A stretch of 64,000 nucleotides of DNA, taken from Nonomuraea africana. GTDB taxonomy: Bacteria; Actinomycetota; Actinomycetes; Streptosporangiales; Streptosporangiaceae. Where the stretch lies: contig NZ_JADBEF010000001.1 in assembly GCF_014873535.1 (NCBI RefSeq), positions 6,014,001 to 6,078,000 of the forward strand, read 5' to 3'. The notes below the pieces were generated by a model. The model worked only from the letters and a program-made list of their open reading frames with translations, was not told the origin of the DNA and ran no database searches. How positions within the stretch are numbered: the stretch's first letter is position 1; every line of letters starts with the position of its first letter. Below are positions 18,367 through 28,501 of this stretch, piece after piece. The position numbers were made by a program, and so were the translations under genes.

Positions 18367-18524
18367 TGGTAACAGAACCCCCATGAGGTCACTATGGGAG
18401 GGTACGACCTTCACCCCACTTCCCGAAACCACCCGCCTACGTTCCGTCACCCCACTTGCCCATATTTTTCGGCAAGAAGCGTCTTTTGTACGGTTTTGCG
18501 AAGGAGGCGAGCGTGCGGGGGCTG

Positions 18525-18734
18525 TCAGCCCAGGAGACGGACGAACTCCTCGAAGGAGATCCGGCCGTCTCCGTCGGCATCGGCGGCCTCCTCCAGCGAT
18601 CCGAGCGCCTCGGCGGGCAGGTCGGGGAAGTGCCTGAGGAACTCCTCCTCGCTGATGAACCCGTCGCCGCTGGCGTCGATCGAGTCGAAGGCCTGACGGA
18701 GCTCCGCCAACCGCTCACCGCTGAGATCGGACAT
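18525..18734 (-). CDS. Small two-EF-hand calcium-binding protein
   Basis: 69 residues. Two canonical EF-hand loops are present: DASGDGFISEEE (about 20-31) and DADGDGRISFEE (about 52-63). Each has acidic or Ser ligands at positions 1, 3 and 5, Gly6, Ile8 and Glu12, flanked by amphipathic helices. No signal peptide or other domain, so a cytosolic calcium sensor or buffer is likely. The start has GAAAGGTGG about 5 bases upstream. It lies between ligA and the GGDEF-EAL gene on the same strand. A partner protein is not evident. Confidence 0.9.
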   Translation of the reverse strand: MSDLSGERLAELRQAFDSIDASGDGFISEEEFLRHFPDLPAEALGSLEEAADADGDGRISFEEFVRLLG

Positions 18735-18758
18735 ATGGCCACCTTTCTATAGGTAAGC

Positions 18759-20972
<2,214 letters not shown>

Positions 20973-21015
20973 CTATCTCGCGACACCGACAGACCGGAGC
21001 CCGTAGGGGTGCTGT

Positions 21016-21417
21016 TCACCGCTCGCTCAGCGGGACCCAGGTCTCCGAGCACGGAGAAGCGGGCCTGGATCGCGACGAGACGCACAACTTCGCCCATGCC
21101 CGCGCGATGCCGTCTCTGGAGAAGGTGGGGAGATCGTCTGTCCTGTTGCCGCAGTTGCGGTTGGTGGCGGCCTCCCAGGTGGGCACCGTCCGCTTGGGCC
21201 CGCTCGTGCGTTGCAGACGCAGGATCACCCAGGTGCACTTGGGTCTGTTCTTGTCGGTGACCCGGGGAATGCGGACGGTCAGCTTGTGGCCGTTGTCGAT
21301 CGAGGCGTAGATCGTGGCCCGGTTGCGGTCGGGGCCGGTGACGACTGTGGCCGAATCCGTGGCGGCGGGTAAGAGGGCGGTGGTGAGCAGGGCGGTGACG
21401 GCGATTCGCATGATCAC
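21016..21417 (-). CDS. Small secreted protein of unknown function
   Basis: 133 residues from a GTG placed six bases after AGGAG; an ATG two codons later is possible. N-terminal signal peptide (MRIAVTALLTTALLPAATDSA) with likely cleavage near residue 23. The mature part of about 110 residues has four cysteines (CTW, NCGN, LCV, PCSE) that could form two disulfides. I do not recognise the family. It starts nine bases after the stop of the caspase/WD40 gene and is probably co-transcribed with it, so a functional link with that large protein is possible. Confidence 0.6.
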   Translation of the reverse strand: MIMRIAVTALLTTALLPAATDSATVVTGPDRNRATIYASIDNGHKLTVRIPRVTDKNRPKCTWVILRLQRTSGPKRTVPTWEAATNRNCGNRTDDLPTFSRDGIARAWAKLCVSSRSRPASPCSETWVPLSER

Positions 21418-21426
21418 GGTCTTCTC

Positions 21427-24400
21427 CTAACGACACGAACGCTGGTAGGCGAGCCCGTCGGTCAGTCGCATCCACTCCTTCTCGTCCAGCCCTCCATGGG
21501 CGATCTCGCATGCCTCGGCGACCGGATCGCGCAGCACCCCGGCCAACCGCGACAGATCCCACACCACGGCCCCCGTCAGGTGGCCGTTGGCGAACATGCG
21601 CGTTCCCTCCGCGCTGAGCGTCACCTCGTCGGCCGAGGGGAGCGTCGCGTACCGGCGCGCCTCCCCCTCCCCTGTCACGTGCCACAGGCTCACCGGGCCC
21701 CCGCCGGCCCCCGTGTACGCGACGGCCGACCCCAGCGCGAACCCGACCGAGGCCACCACCCTGAAGTCGTTGTCCAGGTCAGCCAGGCGAACGGGCCTGG
21801 CAGGGTCGCTGACGTCCCACAACCTGGCGAGCTTCTCGCTCCCGCCGACGAGCAGCCTGCGCCCGTCGGCGGACAGCGCGGCCGAGACGACCCCGTCGGG
21901 ATCGGCGGGGAAGTCCGCCACGGGGCGCGCGGGGTCGGCCAGGCTCCACAGCCGGACCCTGCCCGACGCGTCGCCCGTCGCCGCGAGCCTGCCGTTCGCG
22001 CTGATGGCGACCGCGTCCACCGACCCGCGCGAGGGCGGCAGCCGTACCGGATCTCGGGAGGAGAGCGGCCACAGCGCCGCGGTTCCGTCGGCGGCGCCGA
22101 CGAGCGCCCAGCCATCCGCCGACGCGACCGCGGTGATCCGGGAGCCGGACAGCCGCGAAGCCGCCGAGGCGTCCTGCGACGAGGAGCGCCACAGCGCGGC
22201 CGTGCCGTCCTCGCCGCCCGTGACGGCCACGCCGTCGCCGGCGGCGAGCGCGGAGACCCGGCCCGCGTCCTCGGCCAGGACCGCGCGCCGCCGCAGGTCG
22301 CCGCCCAGCTCCCAGAGGGTGAGCGCGTGCTCGGCCGTCACCGTGACCAGCCGCCTGCCGTCGCCGGCCAGCGCGCCCCGCCCGACCCCCTCCTGCGGCA
22401 CCCTGGCCAGTACGGCGGGCGGCCCCAGCCTGGAGGTCTCCCACAGCACCGTCCGGCCGTCGCCGTCAGCGGTCACGAGGTCGCCGGTGACGGGGTCGAA
22501 CGAGACGGACCGCAGCTCCGCCGCCCGGCCCCCTACCACGGCGCGCTGGACGGGAGCGCCCCGCGACACCTCCCACACGATCGCGCGCCCGTCGGCCCCG
22601 GCCGTCGCCAGCAGCCGCCCGTCGCCGCTGAAGGCCACCGCCGTGATCGCCGAGGCGTGGCCCGCGAGGTCGGCCAGCAGCCTGGGCCTGGACCCCTCGA
22701 TGGTCCAGAGGTAGGCGCGCGACCTGTTCCCGCTGGTGGCGATCGTCCTGCCGTCGGGGCTGACCGCGAGCGCCCAGGTGACGTGCGCCTGCTCCCCCTC
22801 CACGGCCGGGGGCGTGGAGAAGCGCACGGCGGCCCCGCCGGACGGGCTCCACAGCGCGCAGTCGGTGAACCTGCCGCACGTGACCACCCGCCGCCCGTCC
22901 ACCGTGAAGGCCACGGACCCGACGGGATCGTCCCGTCCCGCCTTCCTGACCGCCTCGGCCCGCTCGCCGCCCATGGGCCACACCAGCGCGGCCGCGTCGG
23001 CGCCGACCGCGAGCCGCCTGCCGTCGGGGCTGAAGTCCAGCGCGTGGATCCCGCCGCGGCCCGGTTCGATCGTGGCGATCCTGGCCCAGTCGGAGCTCCG
23101 CCAGACGATCACGCTGCCGTCCTCGCCGCCGGTGGCGAGGGCTTTGCCGTCCGGGGTGAACGCCGCGGCCCGCACGGCTCCCCCGTGGCCGTCGAGCACG
23201 GCGACCCGGGCGGGCGCGTGCCGGTCTTTGGTGTCCCATACCTCGGCCGCGCCGTCGAGGCCGACGGCGGCCACGAGCCTGCCGCGAGGGCTGTGGGCCA
23301 GGGCCAGCGCGGGTTCGCCCGGCCCCAGGGCGGCGGCGTAGAGGGAGCCCGCCAGCAGCCCGACCAGGGCGCCCCTGTGCCGTTCTCCCGGCTCGATGGC
23401 CAGGGCGGCCAGCGCCAGACGGAGGGCGTGCGCGGGGTCGGCCTGGCTCTGGGCGCCGGCCTGCTGCATGAGGGCGCGGGCCGTGGCGCTCCTGCGGGCC
23501 GCCTCGGCGCTGCCGTACAGGGTGAAGGCGACGCCGCTTGCGGCCACGGACAGGATCAGCAGCACGCCCAGCACGCCGGACAGCAGCACCCTGCGCCTGG
23601 CGCGGCGGCGCACCGCCCGTGCCTCCCCCTCCTCGTGGGCGACGGAGGCCGCGAGGAAGCGTCCGGCCGCCTCCGGCAGCCGCCTGCCGAGCGCCCACTC
23701 GCGCGCGAGCGACAGCCTGGAGCCGCGGTACAGCCCCTGCGTGTCGCCCTCCCACGCGGCGGCGGCCGCCATCAGGTGCTGCTCGACGAGCAGGCCGGCC
23801 CGGTCGGAGTCGAGCCAGCCGCGCAGCACGGGCCAGGCCGTCAGCAGCGCCTCGTGGGTGATCGCGACCGTGGGTCCCTCGATGGTGATCAGCCTGGCGG
23901 CGGCGAAGAGGTCGACCACCTCGCAGGCGGCCAGCGGGTCGGGGACCTCGGTGAGCAGCCGGTCCAGCTCCACCCGCCGCCTGGTGTCGTCGCTGCTCTC
24001 TCCCACGTGGACGAGCCGCCTGAAGACCGCCCTGGCCGCCGCGTGCGAGGGGAGCGCGGCCAGCACCTGGTCGGCGCTGGCGGCGAGCGCGCCGTGGATG
24101 CCGCCGGTGGCCTGATAGCCCGCGACGGTGAGCGTGCGACCACGCCGCTGCCGCCAGGTCACCAGCAGGGCGTGGGAGAGCAGGGGCAGCCGTCCCGGCT
24201 CGGTGCCCAGCTCGCGCAGCAGCAGCTCGACCAGGCCCGGTTCGACGGTGAGTCCGGCCGCGAGCGCGGGACGCTCGACGGCCGAGCGGAGCTCGGCCGG
24301 GCTCATCGAGCCGACCACGACGGGCCCGCGTTCGAGCCCCTCTCTCAGCTCCGGTACGGCGGCGCACCTGCCCAGGAAGTCGGCCCGCACGCCGATCACG

Positions 24401-25464
24401 ACCTGCCCGGCGAAGGCCGGAAGGACACCTTCGGTGAACGCCTCCTCGAACTGGTCGATCACCAGCACGTCCACGTCCTGGAGGATCGGCTCCCCCGGCG
24501 TGACCACCGCGACCGAGGCCCCCGCCGCGCGCTGGCGCAGGGCGGGCACGAGCCCCGCGCGTAACAGCGAGGACTTCCCCGAGCCCGAGGCTCCGGTGAC
24601 GATCAGCGGCGCCGGGTCGTCGAGCCGCCGCACCAGGGTCTCCACCAGGCGCTCCCTGCCGAAGAACAGCGCCGCGTCGGCGGTGCCGAACGCCTCGAGC
24701 CCCTTGTACGGCGGGCCGTCGAGGGCGAGCGCGGGGGCCGGCCGTACCTCGGCGCGGGCGGCGGAGGGGGTGCGGAGCAGCACCAGCTCGCCCACCCTGC
24801 CGGTCGTGCGGACGCGCGGCCGGGGAAAGCCGGCGGCCGGCAGCGTCCTGCTCAGGTGGCGGTGCACGTCGGACAGCGTCAGCTCGGGCGGCCCCTCGGT
24901 CAGCAGCCGCAGCAGCGCGCCGCTGAAGGCGGTGTGCGCCAAGCCGCCGGGCGCGAAGGACGGCTCGCTGCGCCCCGCGGAGGTCAGCACGTAGGCGCCG
25001 GAGATCTCCGTCACGTCCCACGGATCCGACATGCCCTCGATCGCCCTGCCGGAGAAGCAGCAGTCGAGGACGACGACGAGCGGCCCCTCCGCGTTGTCGA
25101 GCAGGTAGCGGCGCATCAGGTCGTACGGCAGCGCCGTGTGCTCCAGCCCCAGCGGCCCCGAGACCGTCCCCGCCGCCGCGAGATGGAGCGCTCCACGCCT
25201 GCTGACCAGCCCGTGCCCGACGTAGTAGACGATCAGCGGCCCCTCGGTGGACGCCGCGGCGGCGATCGCGTCACCCAGCTCGCGCGGCGAGGCGGGATCG
25301 AGGACGGTGCGCACCCACGCGAGCCCGCACCGGTCGAGCAGCACCGTCCGCAGGTCGTCGAGCGTGCGCGCGACGGACGGCAGGTCGGGCAGGTCGGAGC
25401 CGGGCGCGTGCGAGCCGGTGCCCAGCAGCAGCGCGCCGGCCCCCGCGAAGTCGCCCGCCGTCAC
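21427..25464 (-). CDS. Caspase-like peptidase / STAND NTPase / WD40 protein
   Basis: 1345 residues. Residues 1-230: caspase-fold (C14) domain with His84 in YYVGHGL and Cys136 in VLDCCFSG. Residues about 253-600: nSTAND-type NTPase beginning YKGLEAF, with Walker A GASGSGKSS (291-299) and Walker B VDVLVIDQFEEAF (331-343). Residues about 626-649: one membrane helix after a run of arginines. Residues about 690-1330: 14 WD40-like blades, each ending in VW/LW, enough for two seven-bladed propellers. Related multidomain proteins are proposed to sense a signal with the propellers and trigger a protease through the NTPase, as in regulated cell death. Here the helix would put sensor and protease on opposite sides of the membrane. 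Role inferred. Confidence 0.88.
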   Translation of the reverse strand: MTAGDFAGAGALLLGTGSHAPGSDLPDLPSVARTLDDLRTVLLDRCGLAWVRTVLDPASPRELGDAIAAAASTEGPLIVYYVGHGLVSRRGALHLAAAGTVSGPLGLEHTALPYDLMRRYLLDNAEGPLVVVLDCCFSGRAIEGMSDPWDVTEISGAYVLTSAGRSEPSFAPGGLAHTAFSGALLRLLTEGPPELTLSDVHRHLSRTLPAAGFPRPRVRTTGRVGELVLLRTPSAARAEVRPAPALALDGPPYKGLEAFGTADAALFFGRERLVETLVRRLDDPAPLIVTGASGSGKSSLLRAGLVPALRQRAAGASVAVVTPGEPILQDVDVLVIDQFEEAFTEGVLPAFAGQVVIGVRADFLGRCAAVPELREGLERGPVVVGSMSPAELRSAVERPALAAGLTVEPGLVELLLRELGTEPGRLPLLSHALLVTWRQRRGRTLTVAGYQATGGIHGALAASADQVLAALPSHAAARAVFRRLVHVGESSDDTRRRVELDRLLTEVPDPLAACEVVDLFAAARLITIEGPTVAITHEALLTAWPVLRGWLDSDRAGLLVEQHLMAAAAAWEGDTQGLYRGSRLSLAREWALGRRLPEAAGRFLAASVAHEEGEARAVRRRARRRVLLSGVLGVLLILSVAASGVAFTLYGSAEAARRSATARALMQQAGAQSQADPAHALRLALAALAIEPGERHRGALVGLLAGSLYAAALGPGEPALALAHSPRGRLVAAVGLDGAAEVWDTKDRHAPARVAVLDGHGGAVRAAAFTPDGKALATGGEDGSVIVWRSSDWARIATIEPGRGGIHALDFSPDGRRLAVGADAAALVWPMGGERAEAVRKAGRDDPVGSVAFTVDGRRVVTCGRFTDCALWSPSGGAAVRFSTPPAVEGEQAHVTWALAVSPDGRTIATSGNRSRAYLWTIEGSRPRLLADLAGHASAITAVAFSGDGRLLATAGADGRAIVWEVSRGAPVQRAVVGGRAAELRSVSFDPVTGDLVTADGDGRTVLWETSRLGPPAVLARVPQEGVGRGALAGDGRRLVTVTAEHALTLWELGGDLRRRAVLAEDAGRVSALAAGDGVAVTGGEDGTAALWRSSSQDASAASRLSGSRITAVASADGWALVGAADGTAALWPLSSRDPVRLPPSRGSVDAVAISANGRLAATGDASGRVRLWSLADPARPVADFPADPDGVVSAALSADGRRLLVGGSEKLARLWDVSDPARPVRLADLDNDFRVVASVGFALGSAVAYTGAGGGPVSLWHVTGEGEARRYATLPSADEVTLSAEGTRMFANGHLTGAVVWDLSRLAGVLRDPVAEACEIAHGGLDEKEWMRLTDGLAYQRSCR

Positions 25465-25513
25465 GCGTCGAGTCCATCACTCCTGGTGCTGCCGTCAAGA
25501 CCCACGCGCGCAT

Positions 25514-26479
25514 TCAGTCTCCGCGCAGCGCTTTCGCCGTCTCCCTGAGCGTGCCGAGCGCCGCCTTGGCGTAGGCGGGAGAGGCGCCGGCCAGCCCGCA
25601 CGCCGGCGTGAGGACCACCCGGTTCGGCAGGTCCTCCACGGCGAACCCGAGCCGCTGCCACAGCTCCGTCGCGGTCTTGGCGACCACCTTCACGTCGGGC
25701 AGCCTGGCGTCGAGGCCCGGCAGGACACCGAGGAAGAAGTCGACGCCGGCCTCGACCGCCTCGCCGATCGGCTCCTCGTCGCGCCTCGACAGCAGCGCGG
25801 CGTCGAGCGAGATGGCCCGCGCCCCGGCCCTGCGCAGCAGGGAGATCGGCACTCTGGGCGCGCAGCAGTGCACGACCGGGTCGGGGAAGCGCCTCAGCGC
25901 CTCCTCCACCCGCCACTCCTCCACGGCGGAGAGCCTGCCGAATCCCGAGGCCGTCGGGACGCTGCCCGCCAGCACCCCGGGCAACCCCGGCTCGTCGAGC
26001 TGCAGCACGATCTCGGTCACGCCGGGGACCCGCCTGCGCACCGACTCGACGTGGTCGGCGACCCCCTGCGCGAGCGAGGCGGTCAGATCGCGCACGGCGC
26101 CCTGGTCGGAGAGCATCTTGTCGCCGTGGCGCAGCTCGATCGCCCCCGCCAGCGTCCACGGCCCGCACACCTGCAGCTTCAGCGGCCCCTCGTAGCCGTC
26201 GGCGACCTCCTCGAGCCCGTCGAGGTCGCGGGCGAGGTGGTCGACGGCCCTGCGGTGGTCGCGCCCCGGGCGTGAGGCCAGCCGCCAGCCCGAAGGCTGC
26301 ACCTCGACCGGCAGCTCGACCAGCAGCGCCGCCGTCCTGCCGACCAGGTCGGCCCCGACGCCTCTCGCGGGCAGCTCCGGCAGGTACGGCAGGCCGGGCA
26401 ACTCCCCGAACACCACCCGAAGCGCCTCGAAGTGATCCTCACCTGGATGTGATCCGACACCGCTCGCGCCAAAGGACAT
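25514..26479 (-). CDS. MetE-like (cobalamin-independent) methionine synthase C-terminal domain protein
   Basis: 321 residues from the ATG at 26479. A single UROD/MetE-type TIM barrel, without the duplicated N-terminal half of full MetE. Features are GVGSHPGEDHFEALR at the start, LQLDEPGLPGVL, the zinc-type motif VVHCCAPRVP, and LTPACGLAGA, which corresponds to the Cys of MetE's NPDCGL. It probably transfers a methyl group to homocysteine or a related thiol from an unidentified donor. The position between mnmA and ligA is a conserved actinobacterial arrangement. No clear ribosome binding site is seen. A 94-bp inverted-repeat element lies just upstream. Confidence 0.85.
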   Translation of the reverse strand: MSFGASGVGSHPGEDHFEALRVVFGELPGLPYLPELPARGVGADLVGRTAALLVELPVEVQPSGWRLASRPGRDHRRAVDHLARDLDGLEEVADGYEGPLKLQVCGPWTLAGAIELRHGDKMLSDQGAVRDLTASLAQGVADHVESVRRRVPGVTEIVLQLDEPGLPGVLAGSVPTASGFGRLSAVEEWRVEEALRRFPDPVVHCCAPRVPISLLRRAGARAISLDAALLSRRDEEPIGEAVEAGVDFFLGVLPGLDARLPDVKVVAKTATELWQRLGFAVEDLPNRVVLTPACGLAGASPAYAKAALGTLRETAKALRGD

Positions 26480-26490
26480 GGGACCCAGCT

Positions 26491-26584
26491 TACTGATGAG
26501 AAACCTGCGCAAAGGATCGCATCCATATGTCTGACCTGGTCCAACAGCGTTTCGGCGATCTCCCTCGCACGTTTCTCATCAGTA
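26491..26584. repeat. 94-bp element bounded by 19-bp inverted repeats
   Basis: Left arm tactgatgagaaacctgcg (26491-26509) and right arm cgcacgtttctcatcagta (26566-26584) are reverse complements except for one base, separated by 56 bases. The right arm covers the stop codon of the upstream histidine kinase. The arms are less GC-rich than the surroundings. It could be a long terminator or leader hairpin, or the remnant of a miniature transposable element. Confidence 0.8.
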
Positions 26585-28501
26585 GAGAGGCAATCGGGCC
26601 GCTATCTCCGTGCCGCCGCCCTCGCGCCGTCCCGCCGTACAGGTGCCGCCGGTCTCGGCCGCGCGCTCCCGCATGGAGGTCAGTCCCACCCCGGCGGGCG
26701 GCGACGGCGGCAGGCCCACCCCGTCATCGGAGACCACCACGCGCAGCTCCCCGTCCGCGCGGGCCAGCCGCACCAGGCAGGCAGTGGCCTCCGCGTGCCT
26801 GCGGACGTTCGTCAGCGCCTCCTGGACGATCCGGTAGACCGCCACCTCGACCGCCGCGGGCAGCCCGTCGAGCGAGCCCTCCACGACCACGTCCACGCGC
26901 GGCCCGGGGGCCTGGCCGAAGAAGCGCAACGCCCCCTCCAGGCCTAGATCGTCGAGGGCCGGCGGGCGCAGGCCGTAGACCAGCTCCCGCACCGACACGA
27001 TCGTCGAGGTCATCTCCTCGCGCACCCGCATCAGCAGCGGCGCCACCGACTCGGGGTCGCGCGCGAGCCGCCGCCGCGCCTCGTCGATCGTCATCGTGAC
27101 GCTGGTCAGCGCGGGACCGAGCCCGTCGTGCAGCTCCCTGCCGAGCCGCCGCCGCTCCTCGTCGCGGGTGGCCCTGATGCGCTCGCGCGAGCGCATCAGA
27201 TCGGTGGTCAGGCGTACGGCGTGCGCCAGCTCGGCCAGGTGCCTGGCCAGCACGGACAGCGGCTCCCTGCCCTGCCTCGCGCCGTTGAGCAGCAGCCGGC
27301 CGACGGGCTCGCCGTGCCAGTCGAGCGGCACCGCCTTCGGCTCCTCGCCCAGCTCGCCGTCCACGATCGTGACCGCGCCCTCGATCTCGACGGCCGCCCC
27401 TCGCGCGCCGAGCGCCCATCTGACCACCGAGGTCGCGGTGGCCAGCGCCTCGGCGGGGTCGCCTGCCTCCTGCACGGTACGGCTGAGCCGGTCGGCCGCC
27501 CGGTAGGGGTTGCGCTCGACGTCGAACAGGCGGTCCACGGCCTGCTGGAGGCGCTGCCGTACGGGGTGGAAGAGCGCGCCCACCAGCATCGCCGCCACCA
27601 GTCCCGCGACCGGGCCGTAGGAGCCCACCAGGTGGTCGCCGAGCCAGATCAGCGCGGCGTAGACGACGCCCACGACGACCGCGAGCGCGCCGTACACCAG
27701 GGTCCTGTTGAGGATGATCTGGATGCCGTACAGCTGGTGACGCAGCACGGCCGCGACGACAGAGATCGGGATGCCGCCGGCCAGCAGCAGGTGCAGGGCG
27801 ACCAGGACGGGGTCGTCGCCGCGCACCAGCCAGAAGCCGACGAACGCCCCCATCGTGACCGCGTACCAGGCGATCTGCCTGCGCAGCTCGGGGCCCGCCG
27901 CCCGGTAGCGGAAGCCGAGCGAGGCCAGGCCCAGCACCGACAGAGCCATCATCGGCGGGGTGATCCACGACTCGACGGTCTCGGGGATCGAGCCGAGCGC
28001 CTCGACGCCGAACGGGTTGACGAAGCCCTCGATCTCGATCTCGAAGCCAGCGTCGGGGCTCAGGCCGAGCATGAGCGAATGGCCGACCATCAGGAACAGG
28101 TTGCCGTAGAGCACCCACCGCCACCCCCTGGACGGCAGCCGCCCGTCGGGGAAGAGCAGCGGCATGATCCCGATGAACGTCGGCACCGTCCACAACCACA
28201 GCCACAGCGCCAGCCAGCCGAGGTAGGGCACGTACGGCCCAGGGGCGAACGCGGTCAGCCAGTGGGTGCCGGCGAAGGCGAGGCTGTAGACCGCCCACAC
28301 CACGCCGGTGCCCCACATGATCCACAGGAACGGCAGCCGCGGCCTGCGCGCGATCAGGAACGCCGCGGCGACGGGGAAGAGCAGCGCGATGGGGTCGACG
28401 CCCTCCATCGACAGGGCCCACGGCACCTGCTCGGCCAGCCACCACGACGTCAACGCCGCCGCGGGCGAGAACACCGCGCCCGCCCAGGCGATCCAGCGCA
28501 T
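26579..28501 (-). CDS. Sensor histidine kinase (HisKA_3 type), orphan, paralogue A
   Basis: 640 residues from the ATG sharing one base with the upstream stop (TGATG); a GTG one codon earlier sits 7 bases after AGGAGG and may be the real start. About eight to ten N-terminal helices (1-300) precede a GAF-like linker (about 330-440, with VDRLFDVERNPYRAADRL). A HisKA_3 domain with His458 in RRRLGRELHDGLGPALTS follows, then a HATPase domain (QEALTNVRRHAEAT; VSDDGVGLPP; TSMRERAAETGG). No response regulator is nearby. The neighbouring upstream gene has the same architecture and clearly arose by duplication. Confidence 0.9.
   Translation of the reverse strand: MRWIAWAGAVFSPAAALTSWWLAEQVPWALSMEGVDPIALLFPVAAAFLIARRPRLPFLWIMWGTGVVWAVYSLAFAGTHWLTAFAPGPYVPYLGWLALWLWLWTVPTFIGIMPLLFPDGRLPSRGWRWVLYGNLFLMVGHSLMLGLSPDAGFEIEIEGFVNPFGVEALGSIPETVESWITPPMMALSVLGLASLGFRYRAAGPELRRQIAWYAVTMGAFVGFWLVRGDDPVLVALHLLLAGGIPISVVAAVLRHQLYGIQIILNRTLVYGALAVVVGVVYAALIWLGDHLVGSYGPVAGLVAAMLVGALFHPVRQRLQQAVDRLFDVERNPYRAADRLSRTVQEAGDPAEALATATSVVRWALGARGAAVEIEGAVTIVDGELGEEPKAVPLDWHGEPVGRLLLNGARQGREPLSVLARHLAELAHAVRLTTDLMRSRERIRATRDEERRRLGRELHDGLGPALTSVTMTIDEARRRLARDPESVAPLLMRVREEMTSTIVSVRELVYGLRPPALDDLGLEGALRFFGQAPGPRVDVVVEGSLDGLPAAVEVAVYRIVQEALTNVRRHAEATACLVRLARADGELRVVVSDDGVGLPPSPPAGVGLTSMRERAAETGGTCTAGRREGGGTEIAARLPLY

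Noticed and set aside
18457-18478. AT-rich inverted repeat cttgcc / ggcaag as a terminator for the EF-hand gene
   Set aside because: Only 6 bp with a 10-base loop; too weak to list as a feature.
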